Shown: one piece after another, positions 19,105 through 28,413 of the stretch
How positions within the stretch are numbered: position 1 is the stretch's first letter
Layout: every line of letters starts with the position of its first letter
NCBI GenBank assembly: GCA_965213735.1
Contig: CBDCAB010000005.1
Coordinates: 1,488,001-1,552,000, forward strand
DNA: 64,000 nucleotides
DNA from: CALDTK01 sp965213735
Lineage (GTDB): Bacteria > Bacteroidota > Bacteroidia > Chitinophagales > Saprospiraceae
Reading direction: 5' to 3'
The notes under the pieces: model-generated
The model's database searches: none
The model's input: the letters and a program-made list of their open reading frames with translations, nothing else
What the model was told of the DNA's origin: nothing
Translations under genes and position numbers: made by a program

Positions 19105-20461
19105 AGCGACCAGCCTCTACCAGCTCCTTTACCTTGTCTTCGAGTGCTGCGCCGCGAAGATTGCGAGCTACAATGCGACCTTCGCGATCGAGGAGTACGG
19201 TGGCAGGAATGCTGCGCACTCCATACTGTTGAGCGGCGGCGTTTTGCCAGCCACGCAGGTCGCTCACGTGCGTCCAGGTAAGGCGATCTTTTTCTACGGC
19301 TTGCGCCCAGCGTCCGTACTGCTTGTCGAGGCTGACACCTAATATATCGAAGCCTTGATCTTTATACTCATTGTACATCTTCACCACGTTCGGATTTTCC
19401 TTACGACACGGGCCGCACCAACTCGCCCAAAAATCGATCAGCAGTACTTTTCCCCGGAAATTTTCTGGACCTTTTAGGCCCGAGGAGTCGAGTGTCATTT
19501 GCGTAAATCCTGGAGCTACAGCACCGTCTTCAAAAGCTTCGAGCTGCGCGATATCAGCCTGAAGACGAGTCACGACGGAAGGTTCTTCATCGGCATAGCG
19601 CTTGAGGTACTGTTTTGCGAAAGCGGCAGTAAGTGGATGCTGTGCACCTTTAAGTGTAGCAATTACTCCACCTAAGGCTAATTTATGAACAGGTCGGTTG
19701 TTATAAACCAGATCAAGCTGCTGATTTAAGCTCTCCTCCAGCATAGGAGCTGGGACATTAGCTTGCAATAGCGTCGTAGTAAATTCCCGATAACTTTCAA
19801 ATACCCAGGGATTAGTGGAGTAAATAGATTTTGAGAAATCGGTGTACTGAAACCGCTCATTGATGAAGTACATCAATTCATTCGAGTAGCCTTTGTTGGT
19901 ATTGGCAAAACTAGTATATAGATTCACAGCCATTACACTGGCTAAGAAATCATCCTGCTCACGCAATTCTGCCAAACGATTAAGTTTCTGATCATCAAAA
20001 TTCTTAAGTTCAGATTTAGTTTTATCGTAGGCAGGAGTACCCGCTGGTCGCGTCGACAGCGTCTGCGTCAATCGCGTGGTAGCATCATTGAGGTGCTTAA
20101 ACTCCCGCTTCAGGTCATTGTAGGCGTCGTTGGCGGGCGAGCCGAGAATGATAGCCGAGCTCATTTGCTGGCAGTTTCCGCTTACGCTAAAACTCTCTTT
20201 GCCGTCGAAAACAACAGGAATCGGATTGCCTGACTCTGGGCCGAGATACACGATACCCGTTTGGGCAACGTCATTGGCCATCGTGTACACGCCTTCACCT
20301 GGACTGGCGAGGGGTGCGACAGGTACGAAATTGACGCCGTTGAAGCGAAATTGATAGATTTTCTCTGCACAGTTGGGTACCCTCACCGTTACCTCTTGGG
20401 CTGCCAGGGCAACAGTGCTCAGCACCAAGCACATCACGAGCAGTCTTTTCAGCTGGATCAT
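19103..20461 (-). CDS. TlpA-like thiol:disulfide oxidoreductase with N-terminal extension
   Basis: A 452-residue exported protein whose last ~140 residues form a thioredoxin fold with the active site FWASWCGPCRKENPNV and the cis-proline region RSIPATVLLDREGRIV. The ~300 residues before it form a separate domain of the kind seen in Bacteroidota thioredoxin family proteins (DUF4369-like start, then helical). The ATG at 20461 is chosen because a signal peptide follows at once (IQLKRLLVMCLVLSTVALAA); an upstream ATG at 20539 would add 26 non-signal residues. It probably reduces or shuffles disulfides in the periplasm. Its stop touches a heptamer array. Confidence 0.85.
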   Translation of the reverse strand: MIQLKRLLVMCLVLSTVALAAQEVTVRVPNCAEKIYQFRFNGVNFVPVAPLASPGEGVYTMANDVAQTGIVYLGPESGNPIPVVFDGKESFSVSGNCQQMSSAIILGSPANDAYNDLKREFKHLNDATTRLTQTLSTRPAGTPAYDKTKSELKNFDDQKLNRLAELREQDDFLASVMAVNLYTSFANTNKGYSNELMYFINERFQYTDFSKSIYSTNPWVFESYREFTTTLLQANVPAPMLEESLNQQLDLVYNNRPVHKLALGGVIATLKGAQHPLTAAFAKQYLKRYADEEPSVVTRLQADIAQLEAFEDGAVAPGFTQMTLDSSGLKGPENFRGKVLLIDFWASWCGPCRKENPNVVKMYNEYKDQGFDILGVSLDKQYGRWAQAVEKDRLTWTHVSDLRGWQNAAAQQYGVRSIPATVLLDREGRIVARNLRGAALEDKVKELVEAGR

Positions 20462-20590
20462 ACCGCTAATTACGTGAGGAGCCGGGGCTAAGTTGTGTAA
20501 AGCGAACGTAAAGCCGCCGACGCTGCACCCTTGTCCCAATCATATGCAAATAAAACCTCAAGCCCGCTACGAGCCTCACAATAGCATCAC

Positions 20591-20598
20591 TATGTTTG
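20591..20598 (+). promoter_or_regulatory. Candidate -7 box (TATGTTTG) for the desaturase gene
   Basis: TATGTTTG matches the Bacteroidota sigma -7 consensus TAnnTTTG exactly. It lies 72 bases upstream of the chosen desaturase start. No clear TTTG/TTG -33 element was found at the expected spacing. Confidence 0.35.
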
Positions 20599-20669
20599 CA
20601 GCAAGTGCAACGTTCGCCGCACTCGCACGTTTTCGACCCGTATCTGCTCTCACCCCGACCACTTCTTCG

Positions 20670-21731
20670 ATGACTAAGCTCTCTGCTCCCTTTTCCACCA
20701 TCAACGAAGCCAGCATCAAAGCCGAGCTAGCAAACTGGAAGAAGATCGTGGCCAAATATCAAGTGCCCGATTGGCGCAAGGCTACCTGGCAGATCATCAA
20801 TAGCTTCGGACCCTTCCTGGCGCTGTGGGTGGCGATGTACTTCGCTGTAGACTACTCCATCGCGCTTACCCTCGCTCTCGGGGTGGTCAATGCGTTTTTC
20901 TTGGTGCGCATCTTTATCATTCAGCACGATTGCGGTCACTTTTCCTTTCTCAAGTCGCGCAAAGCCAATGATGCCATCGGCTGGGTGTGCTCATTCTTTT
21001 CGACCATTCCTTACACCTACTGGAGTCGGGTTCACTCCTATCACCATGGGCACACCGGTCAGCTCGAACACCGCGATATCGGCGATATTGATTTTCTGAC
21101 GGTAGAAGAGTTTCGCCAAAAGAACCGCTGGCAACGCTTCAAGTATCGCATCTTCCGCAACCCATTCGTGATCTTCGGCATCATTCCGATCATCTATTTT
21201 GGTATAATGCTGCGCTTGCCGAAAATCAGCTTTCCTGGCTGGAACAAAGTGCACGTCAAGCAGCACCTCAACAATCTAGCACTCGCCGCACTTTACATCG
21301 GCCTTGGCTTTCTGCTCGGATGGAAGCACTTCCTCATCGTGCAGGGCAGCGTAGTATTCTTCTTTGCTGTAATCGCCTTCTGGTTCTTCTACGTACAGCA
21401 TCAGCACGAGGACACCTACATGCGCTGGAGCGAAAAGTGGGACTACCTGCTGGCAGCCATCCGCGGCGCTACATTTTATAAGCTGCCACGCGTGGTGCAT
21501 TTTTTGACAGGCAATATTGGCTTTCACCACATCCACCACCTGTCGAGCCGCATCCCCAATTACAACCTGCAGAAGTGTGCCAAGGAGAACCCAATTCTCC
21601 AGAAGTACGTGACTAAAGTCACCTTTCTTCAAAGTCTTCCCATGATGTTTAACAAGCTCTGGGATGAGGAAATGGGCCGCATGATCAGCTTTCGCGAGTT
21701 TTATCGCCGCGAGCGCATCGCGATGAGCTAA
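20670..21731 (+). CDS. Membrane fatty acid desaturase
   Basis: A 353-residue di-iron desaturase of the acyl-lipid/FADS type that introduces double bonds in fatty-acyl chains at the membrane. The three histidine boxes are present: HDCGH (86-90), HSYHHGHTG (122-130) and FHHIHHLSSRIPNYN (near 285-298). Hydrophobic pairs surround them (FGPFLALWVAMYFA, IYFGIMLRL, FLIVQGSVVFFFAVIAFWFF). The ATG at 20670 begins with TKLSAPFSTINEASIKAEL, a typical start; the frame is open further upstream to 20493, but those 59 residues look like non-coding sequence. It is convergent with the AsmA-like gene with no bases between the stop codons. Likely role: membrane fluidity adjustment. Confidence 0.92.
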   Translation: MTKLSAPFSTINEASIKAELANWKKIVAKYQVPDWRKATWQIINSFGPFLALWVAMYFAVDYSIALTLALGVVNAFFLVRIFIIQHDCGHFSFLKSRKANDAIGWVCSFFSTIPYTYWSRVHSYHHGHTGQLEHRDIGDIDFLTVEEFRQKNRWQRFKYRIFRNPFVIFGIIPIIYFGIMLRLPKISFPGWNKVHVKQHLNNLALAALYIGLGFLLGWKHFLIVQGSVVFFFAVIAFWFFYVQHQHEDTYMRWSEKWDYLLAAIRGATFYKLPRVVHFLTGNIGFHHIHHLSSRIPNYNLQKCAKENPILQKYVTKVTFLQSLPMMFNKLWDEEMGRMISFREFYRRERIAMS

Positions 21732-22967
21732 TCAGTCGCCGTCATCGCCCCCAAACACCCGCTTCAGTAGACCTTTGTCATCAGACGAATCGCGTCCGGC
21801 TTTCGCTAGCTCCACATCGGCCTTGGGATCGCGATCATCCACTTCGTCGTCGCCCCGAAATAGCCGCTTGAAAAAGCCAGGCTTGTCCTCATCCTCTCCT
21901 GCAGCAAGTGCATCTTCATACTCGATGGTATCATCGAGTTGAGGACGGAAAGCATTAAAGTAGGCGTTGCGCAGTACGGCAATGATAGCGGTGTAAATTT
22001 CAGTTTCTGTTTGCTCCACAGTACCCGCTATCGGGACGCGAGTTGCAATTTGATCTTTGCGATGATTTTCAATGAGTTCTTGCGCACCTTCGGCAAATAA
22101 TTCTTTAAAGTACTGGCCAATAGTTCGGTCGCCTTCGCCTCGACTAAATATCTGCACATCTTTTAGCAGTGGCTTCACATACCCTTCAAATCGGCCATCT
22201 GCCATCGCTAGCTCCGTGTATACACTAGCTGTACCTTTTTCGAAGTCCATACCTGCGTAGTACTTCATCAGCTCGTTCATTTCAGTGAGCTTAAAATTCT
22301 CGAGACGTGCATCGAAATTAAAATCAGGTAGCGTGTTGAGTAGCTGAGCATCTCCCGTAATGATAAAGGTGCCGCCATAGCCAGGAAAGTTGGCCTCTCC
22401 TGTAAACGGTGAAGGCAACACCTGCTCTGTCTCCACCACATTGCGAATATTATATACCTCAAAATCAATTGCCTCCACTGCCACATCTACTGGAGGCTCA
22501 GCCCAAGCATTTTTGAGTTCTACTTTTCCTTGGGTGATGGCGAAGCGGTTGATCGTGATAGGCATCAAATCTTGCACTATCTCTACCCAATTCACTTCCT
22601 CTCCAGTTTGCGATTGTGCTGCAGTTTCACCAAAAGCAAACACCACCTCGGGCCGCTCCACAATCACCTCGCCCGTAAAAGCTCCGTTGAAGATGCTCTT
22701 CCATTCCACAGAGAAATCTATAGCAGGCACATAAAGGCAAGGTTCTTTTACCGGATTATCTACGATTTCTATGCGCATGTCTTTGACACGATAAGCCCCG
22801 CGATATAGCGCAATATCAACATCATCTATATGCCCATAATATCCCTCCAGATCTTCTGCGAGCGTTTCATTGGCAAAATGCAGCACCATGTAAGGAAGGG
22901 CAACCCGTGCCGCCACCAGCAGAATCACGATCCCAAGCAGGAGCTTGCTTTTTCTATTCCAGTGCAT
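21732..22967 (-). CDS. AsmA/DUF748-like membrane-anchored protein
   Basis: A 411-residue protein with one N-terminal membrane helix (KLLLGIVILLVAARVALPY) and a long periplasmic beta-rich part typical of the AsmA/DUF748 family, which in other bacteria affects outer-membrane lipid transport. Family-like segments are IDDVDIALYRGAYRVKDMRI and VYNIRNVVE. The last ~80 residues are highly acidic and low-complexity, with two KRLFRGDD/KRVFGGDDGD-like repeats, unusual for the family but plausible as a flexible tail. The gene stands alone, back-to-back with the DUF2807-like gene and convergent with the desaturase. Confidence 0.8.
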   Translation of the reverse strand: MHWNRKSKLLLGIVILLVAARVALPYMVLHFANETLAEDLEGYYGHIDDVDIALYRGAYRVKDMRIEIVDNPVKEPCLYVPAIDFSVEWKSIFNGAFTGEVIVERPEVVFAFGETAAQSQTGEEVNWVEIVQDLMPITINRFAITQGKVELKNAWAEPPVDVAVEAIDFEVYNIRNVVETEQVLPSPFTGEANFPGYGGTFIITGDAQLLNTLPDFNFDARLENFKLTEMNELMKYYAGMDFEKGTASVYTELAMADGRFEGYVKPLLKDVQIFSRGEGDRTIGQYFKELFAEGAQELIENHRKDQIATRVPIAGTVEQTETEIYTAIIAVLRNAYFNAFRPQLDDTIEYEDALAAGEDEDKPGFFKRLFRGDDEVDDRDPKADVELAKAGRDSSDDKGLLKRVFGGDDGD

Positions 22968-23154
22968 GACTCACTGCTTTTAGTAGAAGCTACAACACCA
23001 CTCTACCTACAAATTGCGCTGGATAGCCTCGGAGCTTTGAAGTATTTTGCAAGGACTCAGTCCTGATGCAACCTAGCAGCTGCTCAGGGTGTCTGTACCC
23101 GCGTCAGCAATCCTGCTTTCCGTAGAAGTGTCACCCCCTTTACACCCTCAGCTC

Positions 23155-23850
23155 ATGAACTACCTGCTTGCTCTCCCCTTGCTCCTGCTTTCAGTTTCCG
23201 CTTTCGCTCAAAACTCCGAAACGCGCTCCCTACAAAGCTTTGATCGACTAATCGTAGATTACGGTATAGAAGCCACTATTCTTCATGGCGATAATTACCA
23301 AGTGGTGCTGACCGGAGATGATGAGGTGCTCGAGCACGTACAAGCTATAAGCAGTGGCGGACAGTTAAAACTCACATTTGAGCAAGGCATCGGGAATACC
23401 TTTTCAGGATTGTTCCGCGACCGGAAGGTGAAAGCAGTGGTCACTATGCCCAAGCTTACAGCTGTCATAGCTAACGGTGGTGCCACAGTAGTGAGCAAAG
23501 CCTCCTGGCAGGCAGAGCAAATCGAGCTCGTTTCTAACGGCGGCGCAGATATAACCCTTTCCATTGCAGCCGATCAACTCGACATCATGAGCAATGGAGG
23601 CAGTGAAGTCATGGTTTCAGGGAGGGTAGACAAGGCCACTTTAAGAGCAAATGGAGGCTCCACCATTAATGCTAAACAACTTACCGCTACCCACGTAAAT
23701 GCTAATGCTAACGGCGCTGCTGATATAACGATCAATGCTACCGAATCCCTCAATGCACGCGCTAATGGAGGTTCGGACATCTACTACTCAGGTGCTGCGA
23801 AATTATTAACTGTAAAAAGCAGCGGAGGCAGCGAAATCACGAAATTGTAA
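23155..23850 (+). CDS. Head GIN domain (DUF2807) exported protein
   Basis: A 231-residue exported protein of the DUF2807 / head GIN family, right-handed beta-helix proteins common in Bacteroidota. The ATG at 23155 begins a signal peptide (NYLLALPLLLLSVSAFAQ). The core shows the diagnostic repeating pattern of short strands each ending in N/S-G-G (VIANGGATVV, LVSNGGADITLS, IMSNGGSEVMVSG, LRANGGSTINAK, ARANGGSDIYYSG, VKSSGGSEITKL). Function is not established; they are thought to be envelope or surface proteins. The signal-peptide codons for SAFAQN contain a copy of the dispersed GCTTTCGC(TC)AAAAC motif. Confidence 0.85.
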   Translation: MNYLLALPLLLLSVSAFAQNSETRSLQSFDRLIVDYGIEATILHGDNYQVVLTGDDEVLEHVQAISSGGQLKLTFEQGIGNTFSGLFRDRKVKAVVTMPKLTAVIANGGATVVSKASWQAEQIELVSNGGADITLSIAADQLDIMSNGGSEVMVSGRVDKATLRANGGSTINAKQLTATHVNANANGAADITINATESLNARANGGSDIYYSGAAKLLTVKSSGGSEITKL

Positions 23851-24060
23851 GTCTGCGACCGGCGCTCACTTTGTGATTACCTATAAACGTTAGCATCATC
23901 GTGTGTAGCTGGTCTAACAATTCGCCTGCGCAATTGCGTGTAGGTCGATAGCTCATTTCAGCTGTAAGCCAGCAATGACGGCTCCACACACAAATTTAAG
24001 CCTCCAGCACACATAGCTCGTGGCAACCGCTAATCGACATTTACCGCAGTCAATCCTTTC

Positions 24061-24068
24061 TACCTTTG
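24061..24068 (+). promoter_or_regulatory. Candidate -7 box (TACCTTTG)
   Basis: TACCTTTG matches the Bacteroidota -7 consensus TAnnTTTG and lies only five bases before the ATG at 24073, which would imply a nearly leaderless transcript. The -33 match (TTTA, 24040-24043, spacing 17) is weak. Confidence 0.45.
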
Positions 24069-24072
24069 CGCT

Positions 24073-27072
24073 ATGCAGCATAAGCTCCTCCTCACCCTCG
24101 CGACTATCTGCTTGTATAGCACCGCAGCGCTGGCTCAGATCACTAAACCGATTGCCGCACCTTCCGATGAGCGAGCCGGACTTTATGCCATCACCGCCGA
24201 TAAAGTCTATGTTACGCCCGATCGCGTAGTCGAAAATGCGACAGTGCTCGTCCGAGATGGCCGTATCATCAACGTCGGGACCTCCATAGCCATACCCGAC
24301 GGCGCTGTTCGCGTAGATGCTGCTGGCAAAACAATCGTCGCAGCTTTCATCGATCCCATATCCAGCTATGCGCAGCCCGACATCGACAAGGAAGAGCGCA
24401 ACTGGTACCGTGTACAGTACGATACCAAAACCCCTGGCCCCTATGCGTGGAACCAAGCCCTCAAGCCTGAATACGATGCGGCCGCTCATCTCACTCCGAA
24501 TGATGATCGAGCCAAGCAGCTCCGCGAGATGGGCTTTGGAGCCGTCCTCTCACACCGGCCCGATGGCATCTCTCGAGGTAGTGCCGCCCTTGTAGCGCTA
24601 TCTGACAAACCCGTCCAGGAAGCGCTCATCATTCCCCAGGCCGCGCATGTGATGAGCTTTTCCAAAGGCTCCAGCCACCAAGCGTATCCATCCTCTCTCA
24701 TGGGCATGATTGCGCTGCTGCGCCAGACATACCTCGATGCCGAATGGTATGAGAATGGGGGAAGCAAAGAAGAACGCAACCTAAGTTTAGAAGCCTGGAA
24801 TAATCTCCAGAATATACCACAAGTCTTTGCTGTTGGCGACAAACTCGAGGCACTACGGGCATTAAAAATTGCCGATGAATTCAATAAAAACTACATTATT
24901 TATGGCAACGGTGATGCTTACCAACGTATAGAGGGTTTTGGCGAAAGCAGCAATGCCACAGCACGCGAGGGCAAAAGCTTTATTACTCCGCTAAATTTTC
25001 CAGATGCCTTCGACGTGGCCGATCCATATGATTCGCGCATGGTTGACTATCCCGACATGCTGCACTGGGAACTCGCCGACGCCAATGCAGTTTATCTTAA
25101 AAATGCGGGCCACCAGGTAGCCTTTACCCTCGACAAGTTAGGCGATAAGGAGAAAGAATTCTTTGAGCGATTAGATCGGGTGCGTGCTGCCGGCATGAGT
25201 GAAGCCGATTTGCTCCGCGCCCTCACCGTCACACCGGCTAGTTTTGTCGGCGCCACTAAAGAGCTCGGTACGCTGGAGAATGGCAAGCTCGCCAATTTTA
25301 CTATCCTCGATGCGTGGCCAGTCAACAAGGACTCTAGGGTCTCCCAAACCTGGGTGCAGGGTCAGCCCTTTGAGGTGAAGCCGCTCCAGCGCGAGCTGGC
25401 AAAGGGCACCTACAGGCTAACGATCGGCAACGACGATGTTTACCTCGTGAAGGTGAGCGCCGATGATAAAGCGAAGGTCGCCAAAGGTGTCGATACGAGC
25501 TTTTACGACGCCAAACTCGTGCGTGATGGCCATCGAATTTCGCTCAGTTTTCCGGCTGACTCTTCCAAAAATGCCCCAGTGGTGCGCGTGGCAGGCCAGA
25601 TCGACAAGCTCGACAATTGGGAAGGTATGGCCCTCAACGCTCAGGGAGAGTGGGTGTCGTGGGGCGCCCGCTACGACAACTTGCTCGGGCCAGATGAAGA
25701 TATGCTCGATAAGAATAAGTCTGAGTTGACTTCCGTCAAAACACTACCCGCCCTGCCTAAGCCCTTTGCTAGTTATGGCGTTTTTGAGCTGCCAAACGCG
25801 CAGAATTTTGTTGTCCGCAATGTTACCGTTTGGACCAATGAGGATGCAGGTATTCTCGAGAGCGCAGATGTATATGTAGTTGGAGGTAAAATTTCCGCTG
25901 TTGGTCCTTCGCTAAAAGTTGCAAATGGCACTACTGAAATTGATGGTACGGGTAAACATCTCACCTCCGGTATTATTGATGAGCATTCACATATTGCCAT
26001 TAGCCGCGGGGTGAATGAAGGCTCGCAAGAATCCACAGCTGAGGTGCGTATTGGTGATGTAGTTAATTCTGAAGACGTCAACATTTACCGTCACCTCGCG
26101 GGTGGCGTCACGGCCATTCAGCAACTCCACGGCTCGGCCAATCCCATTGGAGGGCAGAGTGCGCTCATCAAGATGCGCTGGGGCATGTTGCCCGAGCAGC
26201 TCAAGATCGAAAATGCCGATGGCTTCATCAAGTTTGCGCTAGGCGAGAATGTTAAGCAGAGCAATTGGGGCGTTGGCAATACGCGGTACCCGCAGACGCG
26301 CATGGGCGTGGAGCAGGTGTACGATGATTACTTTACGAGGGCAGCAGCTTACGCCAAAACCCCACCCACCCAGCGACGCCGCAACCTCGACCTGGAGGCC
26401 CTAGCCGAAATCCTCAACAAAGAGCGCTTCATTACCTGCCACTCCTACCGCCAGTCCGAGATAAATATGCTGATGAAGGTGGCCGAGCGTCACGACTTTC
26501 GTGTCAACACCTTTACTCATATTCTCGAAGGGTATAAAGTGGCAGATAAAATGGCGGAGCATGGCGTGGGAGCCAGCACCTTCAGCGACTGGTGGGCCTA
26601 CAAATTTGAAGTTTGGGATGCCATTCCAGAAAACGGCGCGATTATGCACGAACAAGGTGTGACAGTGGCCTTTAATTCCGACGATGCCGAACTCGGCCGC
26701 CGCCTAAATCAAGAAGCAGGTAAAGCCGTGCAATTCGGCGGACTGAGCGAGCAGGAAGCCTGGAAATTTGTAACGCTAAATCCTGCAAAATTGCTCCACC
26801 TCGACGACCGCATGGGCTCTGTCAAAGCCGGCAAAGATGCTGACCTCGTGCTCTGGAACTCCCACCCCATGAGTGTCTACGCCCTCGCCGAGAAAACATG
26901 GGTAGACGGAGCGCTCTACTACGACCGCGTTGAAATGAAGCAGCGGCGAGCCCGCCTCGAAACCGAGCGCAACCGCCTCGCCCAGGCTATGCTCGCTGAC
27001 AAAAATGCGGGCAAACGTACCCAACCAGTCGAGGCCAAAGGCGGAGACATGTGGGAGTGCGACAGCTTGTAA
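24073..27072 (+). CDS. Double-domain amidohydrolase, one domain degenerate
   Basis: A 999-residue exported protein (signal peptide QHKLLLTLATICLYSTAALA) with two amidohydrolase-like halves. The N-terminal half has the flanking beta-sandwich (DRVVENATVLVRDGRIINVG) but the metal-binding HxH after the first strand is replaced (AAFIDPISSYAQ). The C-terminal half keeps IIDEHSHIAISRG, then FTHILEGYK, and FNSDDAELGRRLNQEAGKA with the catalytic aspartate, followed by LNPAKLLHLDDRMGSVKAGKDADLVLW, so this half should be active. Substrate unknown; imidazolonepropionase- or dipeptidase-like hydrolysis is the general class. The next amidohydrolase begins 42 bases downstream, so the two are probably cotranscribed and may form a complex. 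Confidence 0.85.
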   Translation: MQHKLLLTLATICLYSTAALAQITKPIAAPSDERAGLYAITADKVYVTPDRVVENATVLVRDGRIINVGTSIAIPDGAVRVDAAGKTIVAAFIDPISSYAQPDIDKEERNWYRVQYDTKTPGPYAWNQALKPEYDAAAHLTPNDDRAKQLREMGFGAVLSHRPDGISRGSAALVALSDKPVQEALIIPQAAHVMSFSKGSSHQAYPSSLMGMIALLRQTYLDAEWYENGGSKEERNLSLEAWNNLQNIPQVFAVGDKLEALRALKIADEFNKNYIIYGNGDAYQRIEGFGESSNATAREGKSFITPLNFPDAFDVADPYDSRMVDYPDMLHWELADANAVYLKNAGHQVAFTLDKLGDKEKEFFERLDRVRAAGMSEADLLRALTVTPASFVGATKELGTLENGKLANFTILDAWPVNKDSRVSQTWVQGQPFEVKPLQRELAKGTYRLTIGNDDVYLVKVSADDKAKVAKGVDTSFYDAKLVRDGHRISLSFPADSSKNAPVVRVAGQIDKLDNWEGMALNAQGEWVSWGARYDNLLGPDEDMLDKNKSELTSVKTLPALPKPFASYGVFELPNAQNFVVRNVTVWTNEDAGILESADVYVVGGKISAVGPSLKVANGTTEIDGTGKHLTSGIIDEHSHIAISRGVNEGSQESTAEVRIGDVVNSEDVNIYRHLAGGVTAIQQLHGSANPIGGQSALIKMRWGMLPEQLKIENADGFIKFALGENVKQSNWGVGNTRYPQTRMGVEQVYDDYFTRAAAYAKTPPTQRRRNLDLEALAEILNKERFITCHSYRQSEINMLMKVAERHDFRVNTFTHILEGYKVADKMAEHGVGASTFSDWWAYKFEVWDAIPENGAIMHEQGVTVAFNSDDAELGRRLNQEAGKAVQFGGLSEQEAWKFVTLNPAKLLHLDDRMGSVKAGKDADLVLWNSHPMSVYALAEKTWVDGALYYDRVEMKQRRARLETERNRLAQAMLADKNAGKRTQPVEAKGGDMWECDSL
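24935..24948 (+). repeat. Dispersed motif GTTTTGGCGAAAGC in an amidohydrolase gene
   Basis: Exact copy, but in a different reading frame (GFGES). Confidence 0.8.
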
Positions 27073-27114
27073 GGCCTTAACCTCTTACGCCCTTCCTCAC
27101 CAGCTAGACCTATT

Positions 27115-28401
27115 ATGCGTTTTTTACTCCCCGCACTTTTTCTGTTTCCGAGCCTGCTGCTTGCACAGATCATCCCGGCTCCACCGCAAACTGGGCCAAT
27201 GGCTATCGTGGGTGCAACGGCTCATATAGGCGACGGCACAGCTGTCGAAGATGCAGTCGTCGCCTTCGCTGATGGAAAAATCGTTTACGCAGGTCCTCGC
27301 GCAGGCGCTCCCTCGCTGGAGGGGATGACGCAGATCGATGGTGCGGGTAAAGACGTTTACCCTGGTTTTATCGCCATGGATACCCGGCTTGGGCTCGTCG
27401 AAATTGACGCAGTTCGAGCAACAGATGATATTCAGGAAATAGGCTATTTCAATCCTAATGCACGGGCACTCATTGCTTTTAATACCGACTCCGAAATTCT
27501 TCCTACAGTACGTAACATCGGCGTACTCATCGCGCAGGTGACGCCCGATGGCAACGGACTTGCTGGCCAGAGCAGCGCCGTGATGATGGATGGTTGGAAC
27601 TGGGAAGATGCAGTCATCGGCATGGATGAGGGCATGCACCTGCATTGGCCTAGTGCCTACAACCAAACCGGCTGGTGGGCCGAGCCTGGTGGCTTAAAAA
27701 AGAATGAAGACTATTCTGATGATGTACGCAAGCTCGAACTCTACTTCGACGAGGCGCAGGGCTATGGTCGACTGACATCCTCCGAGGCTGTAGACAATCC
27801 ACGCTTTCGCAGCATGCAAGATGTGTTCGGCGGCAAGCGTAGCCTCTACATCCACGCCAACTACGCCAGAGAAATTGAAGATGCCCTTCGCTTCGCTGAG
27901 CGCTACCAAATCAAACCCATTCTCGTAGATGCCCGCGATGCCTGGATGGTGAAAGACCTGATCAAACAGAAAGGTGTCTCGGTAGTGTGCGGACCTGTGC
28001 ATGCACTACCCGAGCGCTCAGACGACCTCATCAGTCAACCCTTCGAGACTCCCGCTGAGCTCTTCGAAGCTGGTATTCCTATTGCCTTCAGCCTCTCAGG
28101 TGCTTGGGAGCAGCGGCGGGTGCCTCACCATGCTGGACATGCAGTGGGCTTTGGATTACCTTATGAGGAGGCAGTGCGTGGACTGACTCTCACGCCTGCG
28201 ACTATGCTTGGCATCGCTGATCGGGTAGGCACACTCACCGCAGGCAAAGACGCTACTCTCTTTATGAGCGCTGGCGATGCGCTCGATATGCGCACCAATA
28301 AAGTAGAACGTGCCTTTATTGCGGGTCGAGATGTTGACCTCGCCAGCCGCCAAACTCAACTTGCGCAGAAGTACCGCGAGAAGTACCGCCGGGGAGAGTA
28401 A
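27115..28401 (+). CDS. Amidohydrolase-family protein lacking the usual metal ligands
   Basis: A 428-residue exported homologue (signal RFLLPALFLFPSLLLAQ) of the preceding gene. It keeps the outer scaffold (AVEDAVVAFADGKIVYAGPR; LTPATMLGIADRVGTLTAGKDATLFMSAGD) but the position of the HxH motif reads YPGFIAMDTRLGLVEID, and I see no matching set of later histidine and aspartate ligands. It is probably not a standard metal-dependent hydrolase and may be a structural partner of the gene upstream, which shows the same loss in its first half. Its start is preceded by a short gap after the upstream stop; the two genes look like one operon. Confidence 0.8.
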   Translation: MRFLLPALFLFPSLLLAQIIPAPPQTGPMAIVGATAHIGDGTAVEDAVVAFADGKIVYAGPRAGAPSLEGMTQIDGAGKDVYPGFIAMDTRLGLVEIDAVRATDDIQEIGYFNPNARALIAFNTDSEILPTVRNIGVLIAQVTPDGNGLAGQSSAVMMDGWNWEDAVIGMDEGMHLHWPSAYNQTGWWAEPGGLKKNEDYSDDVRKLELYFDEAQGYGRLTSSEAVDNPRFRSMQDVFGGKRSLYIHANYAREIEDALRFAERYQIKPILVDARDAWMVKDLIKQKGVSVVCGPVHALPERSDDLISQPFETPAELFEAGIPIAFSLSGAWEQRRVPHHAGHAVGFGLPYEEAVRGLTLTPATMLGIADRVGTLTAGKDATLFMSAGDALDMRTNKVERAFIAGRDVDLASRQTQLAQKYREKYRRGE

Positions 28402-28413
28402 TACTTTTCGGAC

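Noticed and set aside
20493..20669. Longer desaturase start
   Set aside because: The extra 59 residues have no family similarity and include the promoter-like TATGTTTG; the ATG at 20670 gives the normal start.
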